Positions 43,311 to 51,767 of a stretch of DNA of 64,000 nucleotides are shown here, piece by piece. Each line of letters starts with the position of its first letter. The stretch's first letter is position 1. The position numbers were made by a program, and so were the translations under genes. The DNA is from Pseudomonadota bacterium (GTDB taxonomy: Bacteria; Bdellovibrionota; Bacteriovoracia; Bacteriovoracales; Bacteriovoracaceae): contig JAIYDC010000146.1 in assembly GCA_027487685.1 (NCBI GenBank), forward strand, positions 19,371 to 83,370, given 5' to 3'. Under the pieces are notes generated by a model. It was not told the origin of the DNA and did no database searches. It was given only the letters and a program-made list of their open reading frames with translations.

Positions 43311-44500
43311 GAATGATAAGAGGAGATGATAAATGTTCAAGGATGGATTAGTTGCACTCGAATACACTAATCATATCTATAACGACTTTAGTCTCTAAAA
43401 TTAAATCAAATTTGGCCTTCGCACAAACCAATCTGCCCGTTTAAATAGATGGAGAAAAATGTCGAGCAGAGACCTCGTTTGCGATTGCATCGAAATATGA
43501 TGACCTCCAACCTTGGGGATGTAGGCAAACTTCCTTCGGGACAAGTCGACCTGCCATTAGTGCTTATAGTTAAAACCTAGAAACAAGGTCTGGCTTTTTT
43601 AGTTTTAGCGGAGACGTTCCTAATCTAGCCATTTTTGGTATTTAAATGAAATTTAAGCCATTTTAGGCACACTCGCGTAAGCCTCCGCATGTTCGCGACA
43701 GTTTGAGCTGACAGACCCAGAGATCACAATTTGTGACCTTTGAATTGTAGATTTGCCTGAACTAATCCCTTACAAAAGTGTGGGGACCATTCCACCGTCC
43801 CTTTAATTCAAATCCTGACTTCCTCGTTAAAGGGCTGGAGTCCATCCTGCCTAAAGTAGCGTGGTAGGTCGACGATTTATGGAATAGCGTCAGTAAAATC
43901 GGAGAAAAGCATCGATCCTTTGATCTTGTCTTTCTCGGCCACACTTTCTGGTCTCTTGCTCTTGGTCCTTGTAAATCGTCGAGGTACCCCGTCTGTTCAG
44001 TTTCATGAACCTTGAGATTGAAAACCTCCCTAACAACAAGGAGGTTTTCAATGGATTTGACAGTGCTTGGAACAAAGACAGTTGGTACAGGACACCCAAG
44101 GGCAAGATGGCAAATCTCCCCTCTGAATTGCTGGCCGAAAGTCTTCAAGCCCGGGGAATAGTGGAACTCGGCACCGAGTGGATTCTATAAAATGCTCGGG
44201 ATGGATTAGCGTAAGATGGGCCCCCAGATGGGTATGGTCAAGCAACTCAAGCTTGAAGGTGTTTTCGATGGGCCTCAGTTGACTGAGGTGGTCTTGGGAC
44301 CAGGGGTTGGGCCAGGTCATGTAACCTCCCCCGCCGATCTTTAATCCTCACGTATGAGTAGCAATTCCGCGGTTTCCGAGTGTCCCATGGATAGGCCTAC
44401 GAGAATGGGTCACTTATAAGGTGGCGAGCGCGATGTATCTCGACAGTAATCCTAGATACATCCACCCTTTCCTCCAAAACGAAAAAGCCTGAGTTAGAAT
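43311..44500. other. gene-poor region, about 1.2 kb
   Basis: No convincing coding frame. Short readings exist but lack consistent codon use. One (minus, 44320 to 44048) begins with a good GGGGGAGG site and an ATG but yields 90 residues of mixed, family-less text; it may be a decayed gene. A 21-codon frame (43333-43398) after the Sel1-like gene has a GGAG upstream. A perfect hairpin lies at 44017-44052. Confidence 0.5.
44017..44052. repeat. perfect 13-bp hairpin
   Basis: ATTGAAAACCTCC (44017-44029), loop CTAACAACAA, GGAGGTTTTCAAT (44040-44052). No T-run follows on either strand. It may be a structural remnant of a mobile element or a regulatory RNA stem. Confidence 0.6.
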
Positions 44501-45058
44501 CTAGCGAGCTAACATCATGCTTTTAACTGTTTGCAGAATAGCGATTGCTTTAGAAGCCCGTAGTTCTGAATATCGTTTTTTTGGCTTATAAATCTCAGTA
44601 AAATTGCAGGCCCCTTCACTGTAGATTGGTTTGAGTTCATCTTTAATGACCGCATAGTTATCTGAGTACGTGAGGTATCTCGACTCAAGAACTGAGCCTG
44701 ATGACGGACCACCCACCATACAAATAGCGGTAGGTTGAACTGTCTCGATTCCACCTGAATTTTCATCAGAACTATAAGAGCCTCTACTCGAGGTAACAGA
44801 AATTATAACTTTTTCTGGGATGTCCACAACTGTCCCGTCAATCTCTACTCGGTACTTGTCATCTACAGAGCTCACATTAGGTCTAATGTTATTAGAGAAA
44901 ATTTCAATGGTCGACACGACCTTACCGTCAATTTTATCTTTTAAGCTAAGAATAACTTTCATTTCCCCGGAATATTCAGGAGATGCAGGGAGTCGTTGAG
45001 CTGACTTGTGTGAACAAGCAGCAGAAACGATTAACAATCCTAAAATTAAATGCCTCAT
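44501..45058 (-). CDS. lipoprotein of unknown function
   Basis: A 185-aa protein with lipobox (VSAAC, Cys15) and a mature part of beta-type text: SGEMKVILSLKDKIDGKVVSTIEIF, VSSVDDKYRVEIDGTVVDIPEKVIISV, then Ser-rich SRGSYSSDENSGG. Two Cys (C113, C149) may pair. It lies in the AT-richer island, and no family is recognised. GGAGAATT precedes the ATG. It is followed by the gene-poor region. Confidence 0.65.
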   Translation of the reverse strand: MRHLILGLLIVSAACSHKSAQRLPASPEYSGEMKVILSLKDKIDGKVVSTIEIFSNNIRPNVSSVDDKYRVEIDGTVVDIPEKVIISVTSSRGSYSSDENSGGIETVQPTAICMVGGPSSGSVLESRYLTYSDNYAVIKDELKPIYSEGACNFTEIYKPKKRYSELRASKAIAILQTVKSMMLAR

Positions 45059-45402
45059 ACTTAATTCTCCTATTCGTTTTTGGTTACTACTCGTCGGATA
45101 TTCTAGGGAAAAACTTTAGTGGATTTTATCCCTTAGCGATTCTGTCTCCCCTTAAACCCAAAACGACCATGAGGCCGAACACCACAGGTAGTTAGAAATC
45201 CCACAATACTAGTTCCAGAGAATCATGCTCTTGGTCTTTTGAAATGCGGCAGGAGTGAGGCCTTTGATAGCGAGGATATCAAGGGCCTTTATAAGTCAGA
45301 TTCGCTAGATCCGGAGATACTTTTTCGTAGTTATGAAATAAAAAGGGCCAGCGATTAGCTGACCCCATAGACATTCAAACTTGAAATTGAGAAAGGAGAT
45401 TT
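45059..45402. other. intergenic region, nothing recognised
   Basis: About 340 nt between two minus-strand surface-protein genes. It holds the leader of the 185-aa gene and no coding frame with a credible start; no strong hairpin with T-run seen. Confidence 0.4.
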
Positions 45403-46047
45403 CTAGAAAAGAATATCGAACTTTAGAATATTAAATTGAGCAGACGATGAAGTTTCAAGTCCGGCATCGTCCGCATCTCCGCTGTATGTAGCAGATGTGA
45501 TGGCGATTGATGGAGAATACGAAACATTCTTCAAACCCCAAGAGTCGAAGCTAAATCTTTTACCAGCTTCAATTGTGAAGAAGCTTACACCAATATCAGA
45601 TTCTTCTTTAGCAGGTGTTTCTGTAGTGTCTTCAGTTTCAGTTTTAATTGAACCTTCACCAAGTGAACCTTTTATCCACCAAGAATTGAATAAATCTTCA
45701 TTGAAGTTATATCCAACCGAAAGAGCAAAAGATGAGGTTGTTGATTCTTCAGTTTCTTTATCTCCCGAATCGTTCTCATTTTCTGACTTATTCATCGAAT
45801 AGCTAAGTTCAGCACCAATCATGACTCGGTTTGAAAAAACATAATTATAGTTAAGGGCAAGTTCTCCATTAGAAGACTCTTGGTCTTTAATTCCAGACTT
45901 ATCCTTATCCCAATCAAACTTGTTTCCAAGACTACTCCAACCAAGGCCTTCAGTTCCAACTGAAATAATGTGTTTTGGTTGAGTTCCTTCAGCTAGGGCA
46001 ACATGGGAAAACGATGATACGAGGAAAACGACTAACAACTTCTTCAT
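45403..46047 (-). CDS. small outer-membrane beta-barrel-like protein
   Basis: A 214-aa protein with signal peptide (MKKLLVVFLVSSFSHVALA), then alternating strands (NGELALNYNYVFSNRVMIGAELSYSM, SSFALSVGYNFN, WWIKGSLGEGSI, SFFTIEAGKRFSF). The end FNILKFDILF has the terminal Phe needed for Bam recognition. The long acidic loops (SENENDSGDKETEES, ETEDTTETPAKEESD) would face outward. It is a probable 8-strand barrel, of unknown family. AT-rich codons match the island. It stands alone between long intergenic stretches. Confidence 0.72.
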   Translation of the reverse strand: MKKLLVVFLVSSFSHVALAEGTQPKHIISVGTEGLGWSSLGNKFDWDKDKSGIKDQESSNGELALNYNYVFSNRVMIGAELSYSMNKSENENDSGDKETEESTTSSFALSVGYNFNEDLFNSWWIKGSLGEGSIKTETEDTTETPAKEESDIGVSFFTIEAGKRFSFDSWGLKNVSYSPSIAITSATYSGDADDAGLETSSSAQFNILKFDILF

Positions 46048-46426
46048 AGATCCTTATATTTTATGAAGTAATAGCAAGGGATTAAATAAATTTGACCGGG
46101 TATAGCCGAATTAGAGCGAGGTGTAAACAAACGTTGGTCAATTTAAAGTCTAAGGATGAGCAAAGATTGGATAAGGCCAACTAGGAAAGGTGAGTAAAAA
46201 TATTCCGAATAGGAGATATGCTATGAAGTTCCCGTCACTCTAAAGCGTTAAGCAATGATCTCGCATTTGAGAATTTTTTAATAAGAGACGATCGGCCGGA
46301 TTCATGTTCTAAGCGACATTAAAATTCTCGCGGATATATGGAACTCATTCTCGTCCAAGTATCTCGTTAGTCATCTTTTTCACAAAGATAGGGGCGTTTT
46401 CATTATGAACCCCCTATCTTTAATCC
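46048..46426. other. intergenic region, nothing recognised
   Basis: About 380 nt of AT-rich sequence between the beta-barrel gene and the MNT gene. No RNA, repeat or frame is recognised. Confidence 0.4.
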
Positions 46427-46750
46427 TCAACCATCAGTATCAATAGATTTAATTTCACGTCTCTCGCGTAGGATCTGATCACGGTAGCTCTCCGCAATGT
46501 CTGTGATGTTCACAAGATCAATCTTGTACGGAAAGCGACTCTCTTCAATCGCCTCTTTGATCATACTCAGATCGGCCCTGCTAATGTTGCCATCAAAAAG
46601 TATATCTACATCAGAAAAAGATGTTTGATCTCCTCGTGCTCGGGATCCAAAAATCCAAACCCTCGCTCCGAGGTTTTTGAGGGGGGCCAGGACCAAAGAA
46701 GAGACGAGTCTTATCTCCGCCTCATTCAGCCCAAACTTGTGAGTTATCAT
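46427..46750 (-). CDS. MNT-type nucleotidyltransferase antitoxin
   Basis: A 107-aa minimal nucleotidyltransferase. The GSx10DxD motif is exact: G35-S36 in FGSRARGDQTSFSDVDIL, with D47 and D49 as metal ligands. In characterised HEPN/MNT (type VII) pairs this protein adds AMP to its partner HEPN and silences it. The gene begins inside the HEPN stop (ATGA), giving the standard toxin-first order. It lies at the edge of the AT-rich island, with a 380-nt gap before the neighbouring gene. Confidence 0.9.
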   Translation of the reverse strand: MITHKFGLNEAEIRLVSSLVLAPLKNLGARVWIFGSRARGDQTSFSDVDILFDGNISRADLSMIKEAIEESRFPYKIDLVNITDIAESYRDQILRERREIKSIDTDG

Positions 46751-47100
46751 TTAAGCTTTTTCTCAAGCTCTCTGGCCACTGGCAGAAAGGTCTTTGCGAG
46801 TGCATAGATTTTTTCTGCAACCGGTTCATTGTAGGAATGAGAGGATTCATTCCGTCCCTCTAGTGCCTCAAACCAGAAAGTTACATCACTGACTAGACCG
46901 GCCTGGGCCATTTCTCTGATCACTTGCTTGGGGGCCGAAGTAGAGGTCCCCATATGTTTTTTTGCTGTTTTCCAGGAAAGTTCGACGCAGAATTCGAAGC
47001 GCTGAATACTGGCATCACGGACGATATCATTCTTAGGAAGAGCAAGTGCATCTTCTAAGGACTTCAGGGCCTTTGACAACTCTTCTATTGAAACCGCCAT
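46747..47100 (-). CDS. HEPN-domain toxin
   Basis: A 117-aa HEPN protein of the HI0074 / substrate-binding type. It has the helical opening SIEELSKALKSLEDALA, then RFEFCVELSWKTAKKH and the active-site motif Rx4HxY: R83, H88 and Y90 in EGRNESSHSYNEP. The Tyr is the site the partner MNT would AMPylate in type VII systems. HEPN proteins are RNases; target unknown. The 4-nt overlap with the MNT gene couples them. A bidirectional-looking terminator and tRNA-Cys stand next to its start, on the promoter side. Confidence 0.9.
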   Translation of the reverse strand: MAVSIEELSKALKSLEDALALPKNDIVRDASIQRFEFCVELSWKTAKKHMGTSTSAPKQVIREMAQAGLVSDVTFWFEALEGRNESSHSYNEPVAEKIYALAKTFLPVARELEKKLK

Positions 47101-47118
47101 AAATAGACCTCTATTTCA

Positions 47119-47150
47119 AAAAAAAGCCCCGATTTGCATCAGGGCTTTTT
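47119..47150. terminator. bidirectional-type hairpin between HEPN gene and tRNA-Cys
   Basis: AAAAAAAGCCC before 47130 faces GGGCTTTTTT after 47141, with the inner GAT/ATC and loop TTGC. A-run and T-run flank a GC stem, so it can work on both strands; on the minus strand it would end the tRNA-Cys transcript, whose 3' end is at 47156. Confidence 0.7.
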
Positions 47151-47155
47151 TATTT

Positions 47156-47233
47156 TGGAGGAGACGGGCGGATTTGAACCGCCGGCTTTACGGTTTTGCA
47201 AACCGTTCCCTTGGACCACTCGGGCACGTCTCC
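47156..47233 (-). tRNA. tRNA-Cys (GCA)
   Basis: Read on the minus strand from 47233: acceptor GGAGACG / CGTCTCC, D-arm CCC...GGG, anticodon stem ACGGT / ACCGT with loop TTGCAAA (GCA), T-stem GGCGG / CCGCC with TTCAAAT, discriminator T and an encoded CCA (47158-47156). All helices close fully. Confidence 0.93.
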
Positions 47234-47345
47234 ATAACGAATGGGAATATTTTAGAAGTTTCTGCGATCAACAGATTTCTGTCAAGAATGCTCGCCGCAT
47301 TAACTGCGGGAAAATTAAACAATTCTTACGGTCTGGCAGGCAAAG

Positions 47346-48575
47346 CTACTCGAGGTGGCCGTGCTTCTTGGCGATGGTATCAAAGTGCTGCATGACCTTC
47401 TTGCCCCAGTTGCGCTTATCGATATAGCTGCCGTGGTAGAAGCTCTTCTTGAAGCCATAGGCCACGATATCTTTTAAGTGCTTCACCGGGATGTCGAAGT
47501 TATCAACGGCCAGCTGAAACTCTTTTGAAACCGTGGTGTCTGAGACCAGACGGTTATCAGTGCAGATTGTGACCGACATACGGTTGGCGAGCATGTGCTT
47601 AAAGTTGTGATCCTTAATCGAGGCAATCTCCGGGTTGGTCTGAAGATTACTCGTGAGGCACACCTCGATGGTTGTGCGCTTGTCGGCGACAAACGAGATG
47701 AGATCCGCGAGGTACTTCTTCTTGTCTATTACAGACGGGTCACTGATCTTGTTTTCATCAAAAAGATAGTACCCATGACCGATCCGGTCAGCGTAGCACT
47801 CAGTAATGGCCTGGAAGATACTCTCGGCACCGTAGGCCTCGCCGGCATGAACTGTCTTGTGCATGAAGTTCTTGTGAGCGTAGGCGTAAACGTCCCGGAA
47901 TTTTCCAGGAGGGTAGCCGTCTTCCTGGCCCGCGAGGTCAATGCTCACGATAGGAAGGTCTTTATCGTCCCGAAGTTTTACGACGGCCTTCACCATTTGA
48001 AGAGCAGCGTCTTTGATGACTTCCATCTCTTTTGAGAATTCCATCGTCTTGTAGAAGTTAGTGAAGTAGGGGGAGTAGCCCTTAGGGCCAAATTTTCTCA
48101 TGGCGCAGCTGATGATTCCATAGTCAAACTCCGGCCGTTGACCAGACTTAACCTCAGGAGAGTTATTGTATTCCTTCTTGGCCCGCTCGAAGCCCTTGTT
48201 GGCGGCAGTCATCACCGTTTCCATAGTGAGGCCCCGGTCCACGTCCATCATGAGCTGGGGGGCAAAACGGACCTCAATGTAGGCGACGTTTTCTTGCTGG
48301 TTATCCACCGCGAGCTCATAGGCCGAGCGCTCGATGTTCTCGAGGTCCCGGAGTGCCGCACAGGTGTATTGGAACCCGTGGAGGTAGTCGCCCAAGTTGG
48401 TGTAGGAGGACTTAAACACCGTCTCACGCAGCCCTTCGACTGTGTAGGAGGGCATCTTGATGTTGTTCTTCTTGGCCATCTCAATCAGAGTGGGAATTCG
48501 TAGTGAGCCATCGAGGTGAAGATGGAGGTCTGACTTGGGCATTTCTTTGATAAAGGCTTCGGAGTATTTAATCAT
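47346..48575 (-). CDS. adenosine deaminase family protein
   Basis: A 409-aa metal hydrolase that would turn adenosine or a related purine into its deaminated form. The zinc ligands are in SDLHLHLDGSLR, with the His-Gly-Glu acid in VHAGEAYGAES and a further His in RIGHGYYLF. The closing Asp motif reads TICTDNRLVSDT, where classical enzymes have STDDP-type text; that change resembles longer, eukaryote-like or adenosine/AMP-type members. The length is above the 330-350 aa bacterial form. A ribosome site is weak. It stands alone, next to the tRNA. Confidence 0.88.
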   Translation of the reverse strand: MIKYSEAFIKEMPKSDLHLHLDGSLRIPTLIEMAKKNNIKMPSYTVEGLRETVFKSSYTNLGDYLHGFQYTCAALRDLENIERSAYELAVDNQQENVAYIEVRFAPQLMMDVDRGLTMETVMTAANKGFERAKKEYNNSPEVKSGQRPEFDYGIISCAMRKFGPKGYSPYFTNFYKTMEFSKEMEVIKDAALQMVKAVVKLRDDKDLPIVSIDLAGQEDGYPPGKFRDVYAYAHKNFMHKTVHAGEAYGAESIFQAITECYADRIGHGYYLFDENKISDPSVIDKKKYLADLISFVADKRTTIEVCLTSNLQTNPEIASIKDHNFKHMLANRMSVTICTDNRLVSDTTVSKEFQLAVDNFDIPVKHLKDIVAYGFKKSFYHGSYIDKRNWGKKVMQHFDTIAKKHGHLE

Positions 48576-48712
48576 CCCAAAAGACTAATAGATAATCCTG
48601 AGGATGAACAGATTTTAGCAGGTGAGTGTTGGAAATTCGTCTATGGTGGACAGGGGTCTCTAGAAGATGCGGAGATCTCTTTGAGATCCCCGCAGCATTA
48701 AAGAATTTTTAA

Positions 48713-49693
48713 CTACCAGCCCAGGATGTGGGCAAACATCAGGGGCGCGACGATGGTGGCATCACTTTCGACGATAAAGCTCGGAGTGTCCTTGGAAAGC
48801 TTGCCCCAGGTGATCTTCTCGTTCGGAACTGCGCCGGAGTAAGAGCCGTAAGAGGTGGTTGAGTCAGAGATCTGGCAGAAGTAGCCCCAAAGGCGGATAT
48901 CATTTTTTTCAAGGTCCTGGCGGATCATCGGAACCACACAGATCGGGAAGTCACCGGCGATGCCCCCGCCGATTTGGAAGAAGCCGATGGAGCTGGTTTC
49001 AGCGGTTTTCATGTACCATTCGGCGAGGGAGGTCATGTACTCGATTCCAGTCTTAACGGTGTGGACGTTCTTAACCTCTCCGCGCATGCAGAATGAGGCG
49101 TACATGTTGCCGAGAGTTGAGTCCTCCCAGCCAGGGACGACCATAGGGATATTTTTCTCGGCGGCCGCGAGCATCCAGGAGTTCTTAGGGTCGATCTGGT
49201 AGAATTCTTTAAACTTGCCCTTCTTCAGCGCACGGTAGAAGAATTCGTGCGGGAAGCAGCGCTCGCCCTTGGCCTCGGCTTCGGTCCATTCAGCTGCCAT
49301 GATCGCCCAAATTTTTCGCATCGCTGCTTCTTCTGGGATACAGGTGTCGGTGACGCGGTTAAGGTGACGGTCGTAGAGGTCTTGCTCGGCGTTTTTCGTT
49401 AGCCCGCGCCAGTCAGGGATGCGCTCATAGTGCTCATGGGCCACGAGATTATAGATATCTTCCTCTAGGTTTGCTCCCGTGCAAGAAATGGCATGGATTT
49501 TATCGTTTCGGATCATCTCGGCCAGGGAGATCCCGAGCTCGGCGGTTGACATGGCGCCGGCCAGAGTCACCATCATTTTGCCGCCGCTAGCGAGGTGGGC
49601 CTCGTAGCCCTTAACCGCGTCCATCATCGCTGCGGCGTTGAAGTGACGGTAGTGGTGGTTCATGAATTGGGATACGGGACCTTTTCCTGACAT
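48713..49693 (-). CDS. deoxyhypusine synthase-like enzyme
   Basis: A 326-aa NAD-dependent enzyme of the deoxyhypusine synthase fold. Matching text includes VTLAGAMSTAELGISLAEMIR, SCTGANLEEDIYNL, VVPGWEDSTLGNM, IGGGIAGDF and the active-site lysine K298 in EKITWGKL. Bacteria lack eIF5A, so the enzyme is likely to transfer the aminobutyl group to a small polyamine, as in homospermidine synthases that share the fold, rather than to a protein. That is inference. It is a stand-alone gene 138 nt upstream of the adenosine deaminase. Confidence 0.87.
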   Translation of the reverse strand: MSGKGPVSQFMNHHYRHFNAAAMMDAVKGYEAHLASGGKMMVTLAGAMSTAELGISLAEMIRNDKIHAISCTGANLEEDIYNLVAHEHYERIPDWRGLTKNAEQDLYDRHLNRVTDTCIPEEAAMRKIWAIMAAEWTEAEAKGERCFPHEFFYRALKKGKFKEFYQIDPKNSWMLAAAEKNIPMVVPGWEDSTLGNMYASFCMRGEVKNVHTVKTGIEYMTSLAEWYMKTAETSSIGFFQIGGGIAGDFPICVVPMIRQDLEKNDIRLWGYFCQISDSTTSYGSYSGAVPNEKITWGKLSKDTPSFIVESDATIVAPLMFAHILGW

Positions 49694-49860
49694 GGTTGGC
49701 TCTTTGAATACCCGGTCGAAAGGCCGGAGTGTTAATAAATTCGCTGTATTTCATGCAAAACCACACGGGTCGTCAAGAGGGGGAATGTAGGAAATATGGG
49801 GGTGTGATCTTCCCCCTCGCAAGTAGACCTTTAACTAGTGGAGATTCCTATGGGTATGTT

Positions 49861-50247
49861 CTAGGCCACTTTTTTGGCCAAAGCGAGCTCATCCGTTATT
49901 AATTGGGCAATATGATCGATATCAAAAGGTTTTGAAATGATCTCAACCACTCCGAGATTTTGAGCTTCATTCATTTCTAAGTCGGCATACCCAGTACAAA
50001 GCAACAGGAGTGGCTTTGGGGTTAACCCCGTTGCAATTCTCTTCACGAGGTCTATACCATCACCATCAGGCATTCTCACATCAGAAAGTAGGACGTCGTA
50101 CTTCGTTTTATTCAGCTCCTCCCAAGCTTCCTTGCCATTGTTTACGCCTTTCACGTTGGCACCTCTGAACGCCATCTCCTCCACCAGAATGTCACGAAGA
50201 TCTGACTCATCATCCACGACTAAGATAGAAACATCTGTGAGTTTCAT
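49861..50247 (-). CDS. single-domain response regulator
   Basis: A 128-aa receiver domain. Phospho-acceptor D56 lies in DVLLSDVRMPDGDG, the acidic pair is D12-D13, the switch Thr is in LLLCTGYAD, and K106 is in ISKPFDI. There is no output domain, so it passes or holds phosphate for a larger relay. Its start shares one base with the stop of the kinase gene before it (TGATG), so the two are a cognate pair. It is followed by an AT-rich gap. Confidence 0.92.
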   Translation of the reverse strand: MKLTDVSILVVDDESDLRDILVEEMAFRGANVKGVNNGKEAWEELNKTKYDVLLSDVRMPDGDGIDLVKRIATGLTPKPLLLLCTGYADLEMNEAQNLGVVEIISKPFDIDHIAQLITDELALAKKVA

Positions 50248-51542
50248 CAGGCGGCCTTGGATGTTTGGAAGTTTTGGGCTCGAGGCAATGAGATCGTAAA
50301 AGTCGTATGGGGAGCTGACTTATCATAAGCGAGTACTCCACCATGTGTCATGATGATGCCAGTTGAAATACTCAAGCCCAGACCAGTGCCCTTGCCCACA
50401 CCCTTGGTGGTAAAAAATGGATGCATCATCTTTTCAGTAACGGCCTCCGGAATTCCTGGGCCTGAGTCCATAAAACGAAGCTGAATGATTCCATTCTCCT
50501 GTTGAGCGGTAACGTTGATCCACTTAGAGTTCAAACCTGCTACAGCATCATAGGAGTTTTGGAGAAGGTTCATGAGCACCTGAGAAATCTGTGCTGGTCT
50601 GCAACGAATGGATAGGGAAGGGTCAACATCCTGTTGGAGTTCAATGTTCGCCTTATTAAATCGTTCTCTGCAGAGTTCAAAAGTATCATTAATGATTTCT
50701 AAAACTCTGGTCTCTTCAAATGGGTCATCCTCTGCATTGCGCGAGTATGTTCGCAACGATTTTACAATTTTCGCAATCCTTCCTCCCGCGGATTCAATCG
50801 TCTTTAGTTCTTTAATGGCAGACTGCAAGTCAAAGTTGTGCTCACTGACCTTGCGAAGGAGGATTGTCGTTTTGCCCATGATAATGGCCAGAGGATTATT
50901 CACTTCATGAGCAACACCGGCCGACATTTCGCCAAGGGTGGCCAGCTTGGCATTTTTAACCACCTTAAGCTGCTCCATCTTGAGTTCAAGTTCTAGCTCC
51001 GACTCTCTGGTACGATCGATATTAATTCCCCACATTTTTAGCGGTTTTCCGTCACTGTCTCTAATAACAAATGCGCGTGAACGAATATCTTGAACCTTTC
51101 CTGAATTTCTTTGGACGACCTGAAAGGTTGTATCAAACGATTTTCCACCGGCTATGGCAGTATTTATTTCTTTAACGGCCTCGGCCTTCGATTCGGAGGA
51201 TAATGAACTTTCCCAAGCGTCATAGGCACCGGTAAAGTCATCCGGATTGGCGCCGTAAAGGCGGTACATATTTTCGTCCCATTCAAGACTATTTGTGACA
51301 AGGTCCCATTTCCAAGTGCCAATTCCGAGAGACTCTACAATAAATGAAGTGTCCTTGGCTTTTTGGTCGGTCTTCGCGGCCAATATTCTTGTGAGGTCAT
51401 TGAGGCCGTCAACGAGATCTTTGAGCTTCGGATCCAACGTGCTGTTTAATTGTTTTGAGAAGTTCCCTGCTTTTAGTTCTCCAATCAGATCGAGGACATC
51501 ATCCATCGTTGCTGCAGATTTAGTTTTACTACCCTGGCCCAT
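50247..51542 (-). CDS. PAS-sensor histidine kinase
   Basis: A 431-aa cytosolic kinase. Residues 1-60 are helical and unassigned. A PAS/PAC sensor covers about 65-180 ([38 protein letters not shown]). The H-box is [20 protein letters not shown] with His212, and the ATPase domain has the N-box [23 protein letters not shown] and [11 protein letters not shown]. The start at 51542 has GGAGAGGA upstream; a start at 51566 would be in frame too. It is paired with the receiver gene. It lacks membrane helices, so the signal is cytosolic. Confidence 0.93.
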   Translation of the reverse strand: MGQGSKTKSAATMDDVLDLIGELKAGNFSKQLNSTLDPKLKDLVDGLNDLTRILAAKTDQKAKDTSFIVESLGIGTWKWDLVTNSLEWDENMYRLYGANPDDFTGAYDAWESSLSSESKAEAVKEINTAIAGGKSFDTTFQVVQRNSGKVQDIRSRAFVIRDSDGKPLKMWGINIDRTRESELELELKMEQLKVVKNAKLATLGEMSAGVAHEVNNPLAIIMGKTTILLRKVSEHNFDLQSAIKELKTIESAGGRIAKIVKSLRTYSRNAEDDPFEETRVLEIINDTFELCRERFNKANIELQQDVDPSLSIRCRPAQISQVLMNLLQNSYDAVAGLNSKWINVTAQQENGIIQLRFMDSGPGIPEAVTEKMMHPFFTTKGVGKGTGLGLSISTGIIMTHGGVLAYDKSAPHTTFTISLPRAQNFQTSKAA

Positions 51543-51767
51543 AAGTCCTCTCCTCGAGAATCTCATACGATACGTGGTTGACCTGGGGATTGACCCAGGA
51601 TCTCTTTAGAATCGGAGAATTCAATGCTCAAGTTGATGAAAGATTTTAGAAATTATGCATTCGAGGGCAGACCTGAACACCGAGTATCCACATATTCTTA
51701 CCAGCATAAAAAGGAGGCCCCTTCTTAGTAGACCATCGAAGTCGGGTTCAGTTTCCCTACTAATAAA

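Noticed and set aside
43762..44320. Minus-strand frames of 90-128 codons in the gene-poor region.
   Set aside because: Text lacks family motifs and typical composition; one has a strong ribosome site, so a decayed gene is possible, but not enough for a CDS call.
44337..46429. A 14-nt direct repeat (ATCTTTAATCCTCA) at 44337-44350 and 46416-46429, which looked like flanks of an inserted segment.
   Set aside because: In 64 kb several exact 14-nt matches are expected by chance, there is no flanking extension, and the second copy overlaps the MNT stop codon.
51565..51640. A stretch near the kinase start that at first looked like a tRNA fragment (ATTGACCCAGGATCTC).
   Set aside because: The arms do not close into a cloverleaf and no acceptor or anticodon stem can be drawn.
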